Source: an alpha proteobacterium SCGC AAA288-E13
GTDB lineage: Bacteria > Pseudomonadota > Alphaproteobacteria > Pelagibacterales > Pelagibacteraceae
DNA: 64,000 nt
Assembly: GCA_000504605.1 (NCBI GenBank)
Contig: AZHQ01000001.1
Coordinates: forward strand, 1-64,000
Direction: 5' to 3'
A program made the translations under genes and the position numbers. The stretch's first letter is position 1. Each line of letters opens with the position of its first letter. Under the pieces are notes generated by a model. It was given only the letters and a program-made list of their open reading frames with translations. It ran no database searches and had not been told where the DNA came from. Shown one piece after another: positions 1 through 10,447 of the stretch.

Positions 1-84
1 AATCGAGTGCTACCCAGAATTGATACCCATTATAATTCTGCAATTTCAGGAAGTAAATATATAATGGATTTTAAATTCAATTAA
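1..84 (+). CDS. C-terminal tail of an unidentified protein (cut by window edge)
   Basis: The first reading frame is open from base 1 to a TAA at 82-84 and gives 27 codons. Only 2 bases separate the stop from the next ATG, the tight spacing seen throughout this window, which is the main reason to believe the tail is real. The peptide is mildly polar with no motif I recognise (it ends in IMDFKFN), so no function is proposed. A chance open frame of this length is possible. Confidence 0.45.
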   Translation, partial: NRVLPRIDTHYNSAISGSKYIMDFKFN

Positions 85-86
85 TT

Positions 87-1715
87 ATGAATGATTACGA
101 TAAAAATCTTGATAAAAATAATGCAAATTTTGTTCCATTAACACCAATAAGTTTTATTGAAAGAACAAAAGATATTTATCCAAACTATGAAGCTTTAGTT
201 TATAAAAAACGTTCTTATACTTGGAAACAGGTTTACGAACGAAGCGTAAAATTTGCTAGCGCTTTAGAAAAAAATGGAATTAAGTTGGGTGATACCGTAT
301 CAATTATGGCTGCAAATACACCCGAATTATTTGAAGCTCATTATTCAGTTCCGATGACTGGTGCTGTACTTAATGCAATTAATACGAGACTAGATGCAAA
401 AACAGTTGGCTATATTTTTAAACATGCCGACACCAAAGCACTTATTGTAGATCGTCAATTTCATAGTGTTGTAAAAAAAGCTTTAGAAAGCCTTGGTAAG
501 AAAATTTTAATTATAGATATAGTTGATGAAGAAGCTGATCTAAAAGGCAGCGAAAAAATTGGAGAACATGAATATGAAAGTTTTTTAGAGCAAGGTGATC
601 CTAATTATGTATGGAGGAGGCCAAAGGATGAATGGCAGTCGATTTCATTAAATTATACATCTGGTACTACCGGAAATCCAAAAGGAGTTGTTTATCATCA
701 TAGAGGTTCTTATTTAATGGCAACAGGCAGTGCAGCAGCATGGAATATGCCAAACCATTTGAATTTTTTGTACACTGTTCCTATGTTTCACTGCAATGGC
801 TGGTGTTATCCGTGGACACTTGCAATGCTTCATGCTCGTGTAATTTGTATTAGAAATATTAGAGCTAAAGAAATTTTTGATTTAATCGAGGAACATAAAG
901 TTACTCACTTTGGTGGGGCTCCAATTATACTAAATATGTTGGCTAGTGCACCAAAGGAAGAACAAAAACCACTAAAGCATAAGGTTTACGTTTTAACAGC
1001 AGCTGCCCCTCCTCCGAGTATTATTTTTAAAAAAATGAAAAATCTAGGTTTTGAAGTGATGCATGTGTATGGTCTGACAGAAACTTATGGACATATTTTA
1101 CAATGTGCATGGAATCAAAAATGGGACGATTTAAATGAAGATGAAAAAGCCGATATAAGTGCTCGTCAAGGTGTGCGTTACCCTAACACCGAAGATGTTG
1201 ATGTAATGGATCCAGAAACCATGAAACCGGTTTCACGGGATGGAAAGACTATTGGGGAAATAATGATACGTGGAAATGTTGTGATGAAAGGTTATTTTAA
1301 GGACAAAGAGGCGACAGAAAAAGCTATGAAAGGTGGATGGTTTCACTCTGGTGATTTAGCGGTAATACATTCTAACGGTTATATTCAAATAAAAGATAGG
1401 TCTAAAGATATTATCATTTCAGGTGGAGAAAATATTTCGTCAATAGAGATTGAAAATACAGTAGCTAAACATCCGTCAGTTTCACTTGCTGCGGTGGTTG
1501 CTAAACCGGACGAAAAATGGGGAGAAACACCTTGTGCTTTTGTTGAATTAGCACCTCAAAAAAAAGCTACAGAAAAAGAAATAATAAAATTTTGTAGAGA
1601 AACCCTGGCTGGATTCAAACTTCCAAAAAAAGTAGTTTTTGGTGAATTACCAAAAACCTCCACTGGAAAGATAAAAAAATTTGAATTAAGAAAAAAAGCC
1701 AAGGAGATGAACTGA
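87..1715 (+). CDS. Acyl-CoA ligase (AMP-forming), DmdB-like medium-chain type
   Basis: This is an adenylate-forming acyl-CoA synthetase that would activate a carboxylate with ATP and CoA in the cytoplasm. The 542 residues show the AMP-binding loop YTSGTTGNPKG at about 190-200, YGLTET at about 328-333, the SGD adenylate motif at about 421-423, the KDRSKD hinge near 437-442 and the C-terminal catalytic lysine in TSTGK near residue 528. The length and the VPLTPISFIER opening resemble the family that includes 3-methylmercaptopropionyl-CoA ligase (DmdB) of marine DMSP demethylation, but substrate cannot be read from motifs. It runs into an alpha/beta hydrolase gene through a CTGA junction, so the two are probably co-transcribed. 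Other short or medium-chain acids are equally possible substrates. Confidence 0.88.
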   Translation: MNDYDKNLDKNNANFVPLTPISFIERTKDIYPNYEALVYKKRSYTWKQVYERSVKFASALEKNGIKLGDTVSIMAANTPELFEAHYSVPMTGAVLNAINTRLDAKTVGYIFKHADTKALIVDRQFHSVVKKALESLGKKILIIDIVDEEADLKGSEKIGEHEYESFLEQGDPNYVWRRPKDEWQSISLNYTSGTTGNPKGVVYHHRGSYLMATGSAAAWNMPNHLNFLYTVPMFHCNGWCYPWTLAMLHARVICIRNIRAKEIFDLIEEHKVTHFGGAPIILNMLASAPKEEQKPLKHKVYVLTAAAPPPSIIFKKMKNLGFEVMHVYGLTETYGHILQCAWNQKWDDLNEDEKADISARQGVRYPNTEDVDVMDPETMKPVSRDGKTIGEIMIRGNVVMKGYFKDKEATEKAMKGGWFHSGDLAVIHSNGYIQIKDRSKDIIISGGENISSIEIENTVAKHPSVSLAAVVAKPDEKWGETPCAFVELAPQKKATEKEIIKFCRETLAGFKLPKKVVFGELPKTSTGKIKKFELRKKAKEMN

Positions 1716-2497
1716 ATTTCGAAGTAGACCAAAAAGATGTTTTCGCATCTACAGGTGGATTAGATTTTGACATTAAAAAACCAGTAATTGTTTTGATGCA
1801 TGGCAGTGGTCTTACTCACATAGTTTGGTCTTTACACGAGCAATTTCTAGCCACCAAAGGTTATAGCATTTTATCCGTTGATTTACCTGGCCATGGTTCT
1901 TCTGAAGGACCCGCAATAAGTTCTATTGAGGAAATAACAGATTGGATTAAAAAGTTGATGGAAAAATTAAAAATTAAAGAAATTTCATTTGTGGGTCATT
2001 CGCAAGGTTGTTTAGTTGGACTAGAATTTGCTTCTCGCTTCCCAAAACTAATCAAAAGTTTAATTCTTGTTGGAGGATCATATGAATTACCTGTTAATCC
2101 AGCTCTGATTGATTATGCAGATGGAGGTGATATGAAATCTGTAGAACTTATGATGAAATGGGGTTATGAGGGAGTAAAAAAATTTATCGGAGGTAATCCA
2201 GTACAAAAAATTATTAATTCACCAAGACAGGTTCAAGAAAGTTTAGCTGTTGATCTTAGAGCATGCAATAATTACAAAAATGGTTTGCAAGCAGCATCAA
2301 ATATAAATTGCCCGACTCTTTGTTTACTAGGGGATAAAGATAAAATGGTTCCACTAGATAAGGGAAAACAAATGGCTGAAAAAATTAAAAATTCTGAATT
2401 ACAAGTACTTAAAGAATGTGGTCACATGATTATATTTGAAAAAGCTTTTGAAATGAGAGAGATTGTAAAAAATTTTGTAGAAAAAAATAACAAATAG
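1712..2497 (+). CDS. Alpha/beta hydrolase with probable CTG start
   Basis: This is a serine hydrolase of the alpha/beta fold with unknown substrate. Seen are the oxyanion HGSG near residues 30-33, the nucleophile elbow GHSQG (serine near 97), an acidic residue in GDKDKMV and a late histidine in CGHMI. The first ATG or TTG in frame (1793/1796) begins inside the first core beta strand and removes the N-terminal strand that the family has. The frame is open upstream to CTG at 1712, which overlaps the preceding TGA (CTGA) and follows AAGGAG at 1701-1706 by 5 bases. The added peptide (NFEVDQKDVFASTGG) resembles the usual N-terminus of this alphaproteobacterial hydrolase group as I remember it. I therefore place the start at 1712, giving 261 residues. 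Confidence 0.8.
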   Translation: MNFEVDQKDVFASTGGLDFDIKKPVIVLMHGSGLTHIVWSLHEQFLATKGYSILSVDLPGHGSSEGPAISSIEEITDWIKKLMEKLKIKEISFVGHSQGCLVGLEFASRFPKLIKSLILVGGSYELPVNPALIDYADGGDMKSVELMMKWGYEGVKKFIGGNPVQKIINSPRQVQESLAVDLRACNNYKNGLQAASNINCPTLCLLGDKDKMVPLDKGKQMAEKIKNSELQVLKECGHMIIFEKAFEMREIVKNFVEKNNK

Positions 2498-2512
2498 TAA
2501 TACTTAATTTAT

Positions 2513-3517
2513 ATGAACATAGCGATTGTTGGAGCGACAGGAAATGTCGGTAGAAAAATTTTAGAAGTTATAGAAAAACTAAATTTTGAATTTAGTGAAT
2601 TGTATCTTATTGCCTCTGATAAAAGTGTAGGAAAAACAATTACTTTTAAAAATAAAAGCTACTCTATAGTTGGGCTTAATGATTTTGATTTTTCGAAAGT
2701 AAAAATAGCTTTTTTTTCAGCAGGAAGTGAAATAGCAGAAAAATGGGCCCCTATTGCTGCAAAAAAAACTATTGTAATTGATAATTCAAAACATTTTAGA
2801 ATGGATAAGGAAATTCCTTTAATAGTCCCAGAAGTGAATCCTGAGGCTATAAAGCTTTACAAAAATAGAAATATTATTTCCAATGCAAATTGTTCAACCA
2901 TTCAATTGGTTTTGGCTTTAAAGCCGTTGCATGATCAATTTAAAATCAAAAGAGTAGTAGTTTCAACTTACCAGTCAGTATCGGGAGCTGGTAAAAATCA
3001 TATGACTGAATTGGAAGAACAAAGTAAACTAGTTTTGGATAAACAAAAAGTAAGTTCAAAAAATTTTACTAAACAAATTGCCTTTAACGTTATACCGCAT
3101 ATCGATTCTTTTATGGAAGATGGTTACACAAAAGAAGAATGGAAAATGACAGTAGAAACAAAAAAAATTTTGGATCCAAATATAGCTTTGAGCGCTACTT
3201 GCGTAAGAGTTCCAGTATTTGTTGGACACTCTGAGTCAATAAATATTGAATTTAATACTGTGGTTGATGCAAAAAAAATTAGAGAATGTTTAGAAAGAGC
3301 TCCTGGATGCAAAGTTGTAGATGAAACAGAAGATGGTGGCTATATAACTCCAGTTGAATCGAGTGGTAATTTTGTAACATATATTTCAAGGATACGGAAA
3401 GACCAGACACAAAAAAATTCTATAAATATGTGGGTAGTATCTGACAATTTACTTAAGGGTGCTGCTCTTAATGCAGTTCAAATTGCAAATGTTTTGATTA
3501 AAAAATATATTACCTAA
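2513..3517 (+). CDS. asd: Aspartate-semialdehyde dehydrogenase
   Basis: The enzyme reduces aspartyl-4-phosphate to aspartate-4-semialdehyde with NADPH, the branch point to lysine/diaminopimelate, threonine and methionine. The 334 residues begin with the dinucleotide-binding motif GATGNVG (about 7-13) and contain the active-site cysteine in NANCST (Cys127), a substrate-binding SGAG stretch and the late R-P-F-GHSE region with the catalytic histidine. Length fits the bacterial family (about 335-345). It starts 15 bases after the hydrolase gene and ends 3 bases before sdhC, so it may share a transcript with either. Confidence 0.95.
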   Translation: MNIAIVGATGNVGRKILEVIEKLNFEFSELYLIASDKSVGKTITFKNKSYSIVGLNDFDFSKVKIAFFSAGSEIAEKWAPIAAKKTIVIDNSKHFRMDKEIPLIVPEVNPEAIKLYKNRNIISNANCSTIQLVLALKPLHDQFKIKRVVVSTYQSVSGAGKNHMTELEEQSKLVLDKQKVSSKNFTKQIAFNVIPHIDSFMEDGYTKEEWKMTVETKKILDPNIALSATCVRVPVFVGHSESINIEFNTVVDAKKIRECLERAPGCKVVDETEDGGYITPVESSGNFVTYISRIRKDQTQKNSINMWVVSDNLLKGAALNAVQIANVLIKKYIT

Positions 3518-3520
3518 ATA

Positions 3521-3907
3521 ATGAATGATTCCAAAAATCCATTATCGCCCCATCTTCAAATTTATAGATGGCAAGTATCGTCTTTAGTTTCTATTACTCA
3601 CAGAATTACAGGAATATTAAATTTATTAGGTTTAATTTTTATCTGTGCCTGGATTTCTTCCGCAGGAATTGGGGAAAATTTTTTTGAATCTTTTTCAGTT
3701 TTTCTAAAAAGTTTTATTGGTAAATTTATTTTAATCGGATTTACTTGGTCAATGAGCTATCATTTATTGAGTGGAATTAGACATTTCTTTTGGGACTTAG
3801 GTTTTGGATATGAAATCAAAACAGCAAATCTTTCAGGAATTATAGTGATTATTGGTTCGTTATTTTTAACGATTATTTTATGGATGATTGGCAAAGGATT
3901 AATTTAA
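3521..3907 (+). CDS. sdhC: Succinate dehydrogenase cytochrome b556 subunit
   Basis: This is the first membrane anchor of complex II, which passes electrons from the SdhB iron-sulfur clusters to ubiquinone. The 128-residue protein has the family opening SPHLQIY (about 9-15), the quinone-site SITHRITG (about 24-31), three hydrophobic spans and HLLSGIRH, whose His81 is the expected axial haem b ligand. The stop TAA shares a base with the sdhD start (TAATG at 3905-3909), so translation is probably coupled. Confidence 0.95.
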   Translation: MNDSKNPLSPHLQIYRWQVSSLVSITHRITGILNLLGLIFICAWISSAGIGENFFESFSVFLKSFIGKFILIGFTWSMSYHLLSGIRHFFWDLGFGYEIKTANLSGIIVIIGSLFLTIILWMIGKGLI

Positions 3908-4233
3908 TGAAGGCATCTCGAAAGTGGATATTTCAAAGAATTAGTGCCATAATAGTTGCTCCTCTTATTATTTGGTTTTTAATTTCTCTAATATCTTTAT
4001 CTACCGGAGATTATAATTCAGTTATAAATTTTTTCAGTAAACCGTTATTTTTATTTTTAACTATAATTTTACTTGTTACAGGTTTTTTTCACGCAAAAAT
4101 TGGATTAAGCGAAATTTATGAAGACTATATTCAAGATGAAAAAATTAAAAATGTCACAAATATTTTAACATTTTTATTAAGTATAATTGTCCCATTAGTA
4201 ACAATAATTTTGTTATTATATAAATTTTTATGA
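3907..4233 (+). CDS. sdhD: Succinate dehydrogenase membrane anchor subunit
   Basis: This is the second complex II anchor, 108 residues with three hydrophobic spans. The motif [14 protein letters not shown] carries a histidine (about 62) and an Asp-Tyr pair (about 73-74) at the positions expected for haem b contact and the quinone site. I use ATG at 3907, which overlaps the sdhC stop as TAATG, rather than an in-frame codon at 3880 that would add nine residues encoded inside sdhC. The end overlaps the sdhA start in an ATGA junction. Confidence 0.92.
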   Translation: MKASRKWIFQRISAIIVAPLIIWFLISLISLSTGDYNSVINFFSKPLFLFLTIILLVTGFFHAKIGLSEIYEDYIQDEKIKNVTNILTFLLSIIVPLVTIILLLYKFL

Positions 4234-6005
4234 GTACATATAAAATAATTGATCATGAATACGATGTTTTGATTGTTGGAGCGGGAGGAGCCGGTTTAAG
4301 AGCCGCTGTAGGATTGAGCGAGTCCGGTTTAAAAACTGCCTGCATTTCGAAAGTTTTTCCAACAAGAAGTCATACGGCAGCAGCTCAAGGAGGAATTTCT
4401 GCAGCTTTAGGTAATGCGGGAGAAGATGACTGGCGTTGGCATATGTATGATACTGTTAAAGGATCGGACTGGCTCGGAGATCAAGACTGCATCGAATATC
4501 TTTGTAAGGAAGCACCACAAGCTGTCATAGAGCTTGATCATTATGGTGTCCCATTTAGCAGGACAAAGGATGGTAAAATATATCAGCGAGCTTTTGGTGG
4601 AATGACCAAGAATTATGGTAACGAACCAATACAAAGAACTTGTGCGGCTGCAGATAGAACCGGTCATGCAATTTTACATACATTATATGGTCAAGCACTT
4701 AAGCATAAGACAGAATTTTTTATTGAATATTTTGCTTTAGATTTATTAATGAAAAATGGTGAATGTAAAGGTGTAATTGCATGGAATTTAAACGAAGGAA
4801 CAATTCATCGATTTAGATCACACATTACAATTTTAGCCACAGGAGGCTATGGAAAAATTTATTATTCTGCTACAGCGGCACATACTTGTACAGGCGATGG
4901 AAATGGAATGGTTTTAAGAGCAGGACTACCATTACAAGATATGGAATTTGTTCAATTTCATCCTACAGGACTTTATGGAATTGGTTGCTTAATTTCAGAA
5001 GCTGTTAGAGGAGAAGGTGGTTTTTTATTGAATTCCAAAGGTGAACGTTTTATGGAAAGATATGCTCCTAAAGCTAAGGATCTTGCTTCAAGAGACGTTG
5101 TGAGCAGATCTATTGCGATTGAAATTAACGAGGGCAGAGGAATTGGAAATAATAAAGATCATGTACACTTACACATTGATCATATTGATCCTAAAATAAT
5201 TGAATCACGACTCCCAGGTATATCAGAATCAGTAGAAACTTTTGTGGGAAAAGATGTAACCAAGGAACCTATACCTGTTGTGCCAACAGTGCACTATAAT
5301 ATGGGAGGTATACCAACAAATTATAAAGCAGAAGCAATTACTTTAAATGGTGGAGAAAAAACTGTTTCGGGATTGATGGCTATTGGAGAGGCAGCCTGCG
5401 TTTCTGTTCATGGAGCAAATAGACTAGGTTCAAATTCTTTAATTGATCTTATAGTTTTTGGAAAAGCTGCAGCAAAAAGAGCTGCTGAACTAATAAAAAA
5501 AAATACACCACATGAAGACATCTCAAAAAGTGAAACAGATAAGTCATTGGATAGGTTTGATAAATTAAGAAACGGAAATGGATCAAATAAGACTTCTGAA
5601 CTTAGGCTATCAATGCAAAAGACTATGCAATCAAAATGTGCAGTTTTTAGAACTGCGAAAACTTTGAAAGAAGGAGTTGAAGAAATTAAAAAACCTTTTA
5701 ACGGCATGCAATCAATAACAGTTAAAGATAAATCTTTAATTTTTAATACTGATTTAATGGAAGCCTTAGAGTTTGATAATCTTATTCGTCAAGCTATGAC
5801 AACTTTAGAATCTGCAAATTCTAGAAAGGAAAGCAGAGGTGCTCATGCGAGAGAAGATTATCCCGATAGAGATGACTCAAATTACATGAAACATACTTTA
5901 AGTTGGCAAAACGGAAGTGAAATTAAAATTAACTATAGACCGGTAAATTTATCAACTTTAACCAATGATGTTCAAACTTTTCCTCCAAAAGAAAGAGTTT
6001 ATTAA
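4230..6005 (+). CDS. sdhA: Succinate dehydrogenase flavoprotein subunit
   Basis: This subunit oxidises succinate to fumarate in complex II on the inner face of the membrane. The 591 residues show the FAD-binding [10 protein letters not shown] (about 17-26), the covalent flavin histidine in [10 protein letters not shown] (His48), the active-site region HPTGLYG and the late [14 protein letters not shown] segment. Length matches the alphaproteobacterial family (about 590-600). The start overlaps sdhD (ATGA) and the stop overlaps sdhB (TAATG), giving a tightly coupled sdhCDAB operon. Confidence 0.97.
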   Translation: MSTYKIIDHEYDVLIVGAGGAGLRAAVGLSESGLKTACISKVFPTRSHTAAAQGGISAALGNAGEDDWRWHMYDTVKGSDWLGDQDCIEYLCKEAPQAVIELDHYGVPFSRTKDGKIYQRAFGGMTKNYGNEPIQRTCAAADRTGHAILHTLYGQALKHKTEFFIEYFALDLLMKNGECKGVIAWNLNEGTIHRFRSHITILATGGYGKIYYSATAAHTCTGDGNGMVLRAGLPLQDMEFVQFHPTGLYGIGCLISEAVRGEGGFLLNSKGERFMERYAPKAKDLASRDVVSRSIAIEINEGRGIGNNKDHVHLHIDHIDPKIIESRLPGISESVETFVGKDVTKEPIPVVPTVHYNMGGIPTNYKAEAITLNGGEKTVSGLMAIGEAACVSVHGANRLGSNSLIDLIVFGKAAAKRAAELIKKNTPHEDISKSETDKSLDRFDKLRNGNGSNKTSELRLSMQKTMQSKCAVFRTAKTLKEGVEEIKKPFNGMQSITVKDKSLIFNTDLMEALEFDNLIRQAMTTLESANSRKESRGAHAREDYPDRDDSNYMKHTLSWQNGSEIKINYRPVNLSTLTNDVQTFPPKERVY

Positions 6006-6781
6006 TGGTACAATTTAATCTTCCAAAAAATTCTAAAATTTTACCAGGGCAATATTTTAAAGATAAAACTGGTTCATCAAATTTAAAAATAGTTCATATT
6101 TACAGATGGGACCCAGAAAAAAATGAAAACCCAAGAGAAGATACTTTCGAGGTAGATATGGATACATGTGGCAACAAAGTTTTAGATATTTTAAATAAAA
6201 TTAAAAATGAAATTGATTCATCTCTTACTTATAGACGTTCATGTGCACATGGTGTTTGTGGATCATGTGCAATGAATATAGATGGAGTTAATACACTTTC
6301 ATGCTTAAAATCACATAAAGAAATAAATGGTGATTTAAGAATTTACCCTCTTCCACACTTAAAGGTGATCAAAGATTTAGTTGCCGATCTAAACACACTA
6401 TATAAACAATATGAGTCAATTGAACCTTGGTTAAAAGTTAAAAAAAATCAATCCCAAAAGAATCAAATTATCCAATCTAAAGAAAGTAGAAATAAACTTG
6501 ATGGATTATATGAATGTATAATGTGTGCATGTTGTTCAACTTCTTGTCCAAGTTATTGGTGGAGTGGTGAAAAATACTTAGGTCCTGCTGTTTTACTTCA
6601 GGCTTATCGTTGGATTTCAGATAGTCGTGATGAAGAAAAGAAAGAGAGATTAAAAATGGTTGCTGATAAGTTAAAATTATATAGATGCCATACCATAATG
6701 AATTGTACAAGCTCTTGCCCAAAGGGGTTGAATCCTGCAAAAGCCATTGGTTCGATTAAAAAAATGCTTGCAACAAGCTAG
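6005..6781 (+). CDS. sdhB: Succinate dehydrogenase iron-sulfur subunit
   Basis: This subunit carries electrons from the flavin to the quinone. The 258 residues contain the [2Fe-2S] cysteines in [10 protein letters not shown] plus a distal one (about 80, 85, 88 and 100), then [16 protein letters not shown] (171, 174, 177, 181) and C228, C234, C238 for the [4Fe-4S] and [3Fe-4S] clusters. All expected ligands are present. It starts on the last base of sdhA and closes the sdh operon, 29 bases before mmsA. Confidence 0.97.
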   Translation: MVQFNLPKNSKILPGQYFKDKTGSSNLKIVHIYRWDPEKNENPREDTFEVDMDTCGNKVLDILNKIKNEIDSSLTYRRSCAHGVCGSCAMNIDGVNTLSCLKSHKEINGDLRIYPLPHLKVIKDLVADLNTLYKQYESIEPWLKVKKNQSQKNQIIQSKESRNKLDGLYECIMCACCSTSCPSYWWSGEKYLGPAVLLQAYRWISDSRDEEKKERLKMVADKLKLYRCHTIMNCTSSCPKGLNPAKAIGSIKKMLATS

Positions 6782-6810
6782 AAGCTTAATTAAATCATTT
6801 CTAGATATTT

Positions 6811-8304
6811 ATGAATTTAATTCAACATTTTGTAAATGGTAAGGTTTTTATAGGTTCTTCAAAAAAAACTTCTAAGGTATTTAATCCAGCAACTGGAGAA
6901 CAAGCATCAGAAGTTAATTTGGCCTCAAAAATAGATTTAGACTTAGTGGTTCAAAAAGCTAAAGAGGCATTTATTGATTGGTCTAATAAACCACCCGTAC
7001 AAAGAGCAAGGGTAATATTTAAATTTAAAGAATTAATAGAAAAAAATTCAGACGAAATAACTAAACTTATAGTTTCTGAGCATGGAAAAGTTTATGAAGA
7101 TGCTAAAGGCTCTTTAACTAGAGGACTAGAGGTTGTCGAATTTGCTTGTGGTATTCCAAATTTGCTTAAGGGTGAATTTACTGAAAATGTGGGTACAGAT
7201 GTTGATAGTTGGTCTGTTAGGCAACCGTTAGGAGTTTGTGCTGGAATAACTCCATTTAATTTTCCTGCTATGGTTCCAATGTGGATGTTTCCTATATCTA
7301 TCGCATGCGGTAACACATTTGTGTTAAAACCTTCAGAAAAAGATCCATCTTGTTCTATTAAATTAGCTCAATTATTTAAAGAAGCTGGGTTACCAGATGG
7401 AGTTTTTAATGTTGTTAATGGAGATAAAGAAGCAGTTGATGCTTTGTTAACGAACAAAGATGTGGCTGCTATAAGTTTTGTTGGTTCCACACCTATTGCA
7501 AAATATATATATGAAAATGCTGCAAAAAATGAAAAACGTGTTCAAGCTTTAGGTGGTGCAAAAAATCATTGTGTTGTAATGCCAGATTGTGACATCGATC
7601 AAGCTGTTAATGGTTTGATGGGTGCGGCCTACGGATCAGCAGGAGAAAGATGTATGGCACAATCAGTTGCAGTTGCAGTTGGAAAAGTTGGAGATCAATT
7701 GGTTAATAAACTATCAAAAAAAGTTGAATTACTTAAAGTTGGACCAGGCTCAGATAAAAGTTCAGAAATGGGACCACTTGTTACAAAAGAACATTTAGAA
7801 AAGGTCAAAGGATATGTAAATCTTGGAATAAAAGAAGGTGCAAAACTTGTTGTTGATGGCAGAAATATAAAGCTTCAAGGTTTTGAAAAAGGTTTTTTTA
7901 TTGGTGGATGCCTTTTTGATCATGTTGAAAAAAATATGAAAATTTATAAGGAAGAAATATTTGGTCCAGTTCTTTCGGTCGTTAGAGTTAAAGATTTTAA
8001 GTCAGCGGTAGATTTAGTAAATGATCATGAATTAGGCAATGGAACAAGTATTTATACTCGAGATGGTGATGTTGGTAGAACTTTTGCTAGCAAAATTAAG
8101 ATTGGAATGGTTGGAATTAATATTCCTATACCAGTACCTATGGCTTTTCATAGTTTCGGTGGTTGGAAAAGATCTTTGTTCGGAGATCAACATATGCATG
8201 GATCTGAGGGAGTAAGATTTTATACTAAACTTAAAACGATTACTTCCAGATGGCCATCTGGACTAAGATCAAATCCAGAATTTGTTATGCCAACAATGAA
8301 ATAA
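6811..8304 (+). CDS. mmsA: CoA-acylating methylmalonate-semialdehyde dehydrogenase
   Basis: This aldehyde dehydrogenase family member would convert (methyl)malonate semialdehyde, NAD+ and CoA to propionyl-CoA or acetyl-CoA plus CO2. The 497 residues show the MmsA pattern: [16 protein letters not shown], an NAD-site [12 protein letters not shown], the catalytic cysteine in SAGERCMA and [11 protein letters not shown]. It ends FVMPTMK, a common MmsA terminus. It sits between sdhB and mdh, which links valine, beta-alanine or DMSP-derived carbon to the TCA cycle. Malonate semialdehyde is a plausible alternative substrate. Confidence 0.93.
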   Translation: MNLIQHFVNGKVFIGSSKKTSKVFNPATGEQASEVNLASKIDLDLVVQKAKEAFIDWSNKPPVQRARVIFKFKELIEKNSDEITKLIVSEHGKVYEDAKGSLTRGLEVVEFACGIPNLLKGEFTENVGTDVDSWSVRQPLGVCAGITPFNFPAMVPMWMFPISIACGNTFVLKPSEKDPSCSIKLAQLFKEAGLPDGVFNVVNGDKEAVDALLTNKDVAAISFVGSTPIAKYIYENAAKNEKRVQALGGAKNHCVVMPDCDIDQAVNGLMGAAYGSAGERCMAQSVAVAVGKVGDQLVNKLSKKVELLKVGPGSDKSSEMGPLVTKEHLEKVKGYVNLGIKEGAKLVVDGRNIKLQGFEKGFFIGGCLFDHVEKNMKIYKEEIFGPVLSVVRVKDFKSAVDLVNDHELGNGTSIYTRDGDVGRTFASKIKIGMVGINIPIPVPMAFHSFGGWKRSLFGDQHMHGSEGVRFYTKLKTITSRWPSGLRSNPEFVMPTMK

Positions 8305-8306
8305 AA

Positions 8307-9266
8307 GTGAGAAAAAAAATATCTTTAATTGGTGCAGGTCAAATTGGTGGAACATTAGCTCATTTAATTGGGTTAAAGGAACTAGCAGATATAGTTTTGT
8401 TTGATGTTGCATTGGGAATTGCAAAAGGTAAGGCTTTAGATATTGCTCAATCTTCATCTGTACATGGATTTGATGTTAAGTTGGTTGGTACCAATAAATA
8501 TGAAGATATTAAAAACTCAGATGTAATTATTATAACTGCTGGAATTCCAAGAAAACCTGGTATGAGTAGAGACGATCTTTTGGGAACTAATTTAAAAATT
8601 ATAAAACAGGTTAGTGAGGGAATAAAAAAATATTCTCACAATGCATTTGTAATCTGTATTACTAATCCATTAGATGTAATAGTAATGGCATTACAGAAGT
8701 ACTCGCAATTGCCGACAAATAAAGTCGTTGGAATGGCAGGAATATTAGATAGTTCTAGATACAAATTATTTCTATCTTTAGAATTGAATATTCCAGTAAA
8801 ACAGATTGAAGCGTTAGTTTTGGGTGGACATGGAGATACTATGGTTCCTTTACCTCAATATACTAAAATTTCGGGCAAAACTTTAAACACATTAATTTCT
8901 GAAGGAAAAATTTCACAAGAAAGAATTAATAAAATTGTTCAAAGAACAAAAGATGGGGGCGCTGAAATAGGAAAACTTTTGGAGAAAAGTTCAGCATATT
9001 ATGCACCAGCAGCTTCGGGCGTTGAAATGGCAGAATCATATTTAAAAAATCAAAAAAAACTATTACCTTGTGCAGCTTATTTAAATGGAGAGTATGGTGT
9101 TAAAAATTTGTATGCTGGAGTTCCAGTAATCATCGGTAGCTTGGGTGTAGAAAAAATCGAGGAATTATCACTAAATAACGAAGAAAAAAAACAATTTGAA
9201 AAATCAATTAGTGCAGTAAATAATTTATGGTTGTCAGCGTGTAAAATCGACCCAGAATTAAAATAA
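8307..9266 (+). CDS. mdh: Malate dehydrogenase (LDH-like type)
   Basis: The enzyme oxidises malate to oxaloacetate with NAD+. From GTG at 8307 it is 319 residues and opens with the Rossmann motif GAGQIGG; the substrate loop [15 protein letters not shown] and the catalytic histidine in [10 protein letters not shown] follow. I prefer GTG at 8307 over ATG at 8250 because the longer form would put 19 non-homologous residues inside mmsA, and family members begin just before the Rossmann strand. The next gene, sucC, starts 19 bases downstream. Confidence 0.95.
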   Translation: MRKKISLIGAGQIGGTLAHLIGLKELADIVLFDVALGIAKGKALDIAQSSSVHGFDVKLVGTNKYEDIKNSDVIIITAGIPRKPGMSRDDLLGTNLKIIKQVSEGIKKYSHNAFVICITNPLDVIVMALQKYSQLPTNKVVGMAGILDSSRYKLFLSLELNIPVKQIEALVLGGHGDTMVPLPQYTKISGKTLNTLISEGKISQERINKIVQRTKDGGAEIGKLLEKSSAYYAPAASGVEMAESYLKNQKKLLPCAAYLNGEYGVKNLYAGVPVIIGSLGVEKIEELSLNNEEKKQFEKSISAVNNLWLSACKIDPELK

Positions 9267-9285
9267 TCATAAAATTAAAAAGTAA

Positions 9286-10446
9286 ATGAATATTCACGAA
9301 CATCAGGCCAAAGAGTTGTTAAAGAAATTTGGAGTCCCTGTTCCCAATGGTGTGGTTGCTTTCTCAGTTGAAGAAGTACTAGAAAAGGCAAAATTACTTA
9401 AAACCAACAAATATGTATTAAAAGCCCAGATCCATGCTGGAGGGAGAGGTAAAGCTGGAGGGGTAAAAATTTTAAATAACTTAGATGACTTAAAACAAGA
9501 ATCATCAAATCTGTTTGGAAAATTTTTAAAAACTCATCAAACAGGTCCAGAGGGCAGGGAAGTTAAACGAATATATATTGAGGAAGTTACTGAATTTAAT
9601 AAAGAATTTTATTTATCATGTTTAGTAGATAGAGCTAGTTCTAAAATAGCTTTTATTTCAAGTGCACAAGGAGGCATGGATATAGAGGATGTTGCTTTAA
9701 AAAATCCAAATAAGATCATTACTCATAGATTGGATTATAAAGATAATATTTCAGATAGAGACGCAGAAAAAGTTGTTTCAATTTTTGAATTAAAAGATTT
9801 ATCAAAAAATCAAGCTAAAAAAATAGTTCAATCAGTTTATCAAGCTCTTATCAAAACTGACGCAAGTTTAATAGAAATTAATCCATTAGTTATAACTAAA
9901 ATGGAAAATGTTTTGTGTTTAGATGCAAAAATAAATTTTGATGATAATGGTCTCTATAGACATCCTGAAATTTTAAATCTAAGAGATTTAAGTGAAGAAG
10001 ATCCGATGGAGATTAAAGCAAGCAAACATAATTTATCATATATAAAATTGGATGGAAAAATTGGTTGTATGGTAAATGGTGCGGGTCTTGCAATGGCAAC
10101 AATGGATATTATAAAATTTTATGGAGAAAAGCCTGCAAATTTTTTAGATGTTGGAGGTGGTGCATCTAAAGAAAAAGTTGCCGCAGCATTCAAAATAATT
10201 CTATCAGATAAATCTGTTAAAGGGATTTTAATAAATATTTTTGGTGGCATAATGAGATGTGATGTTTTAGCAAGAGGCGTAATTGATGCAGCTAAAGAGA
10301 CCAAGATTTCAGTTCCACTTGTCGTTAGATTAGCTGGTACCAATTTTCAAGAAGGAAAAAAAATTTTATCTAATTCAGGTTTAAAGATTATATCTGCCAA
10401 TAATTTAGGAGACGCTGCAAAAAAAATTGTTCAAGCAATAAAATAA
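9286..10446 (+). CDS. sucC: Succinyl-CoA synthetase beta subunit
   Basis: This ADP/GDP-forming beta subunit works with SucD in substrate-level phosphorylation from succinyl-CoA. The 386 residues open with the family [11 protein letters not shown], contain the ATP-grasp loop [11 protein letters not shown] and the metal and nucleotide contacts EINPLV and DAKINFD, and end in a CoA-ligase domain with GGGA and [10 protein letters not shown]. Length matches the family (about 388-398). One base separates it from sucD, so coupled translation is expected. Confidence 0.97.
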   Translation: MNIHEHQAKELLKKFGVPVPNGVVAFSVEEVLEKAKLLKTNKYVLKAQIHAGGRGKAGGVKILNNLDDLKQESSNLFGKFLKTHQTGPEGREVKRIYIEEVTEFNKEFYLSCLVDRASSKIAFISSAQGGMDIEDVALKNPNKIITHRLDYKDNISDRDAEKVVSIFELKDLSKNQAKKIVQSVYQALIKTDASLIEINPLVITKMENVLCLDAKINFDDNGLYRHPEILNLRDLSEEDPMEIKASKHNLSYIKLDGKIGCMVNGAGLAMATMDIIKFYGEKPANFLDVGGGASKEKVAAAFKIILSDKSVKGILINIFGGIMRCDVLARGVIDAAKETKISVPLVVRLAGTNFQEGKKILSNSGLKIISANNLGDAAKKIVQAIK

Positions 10447-10447
10447 T

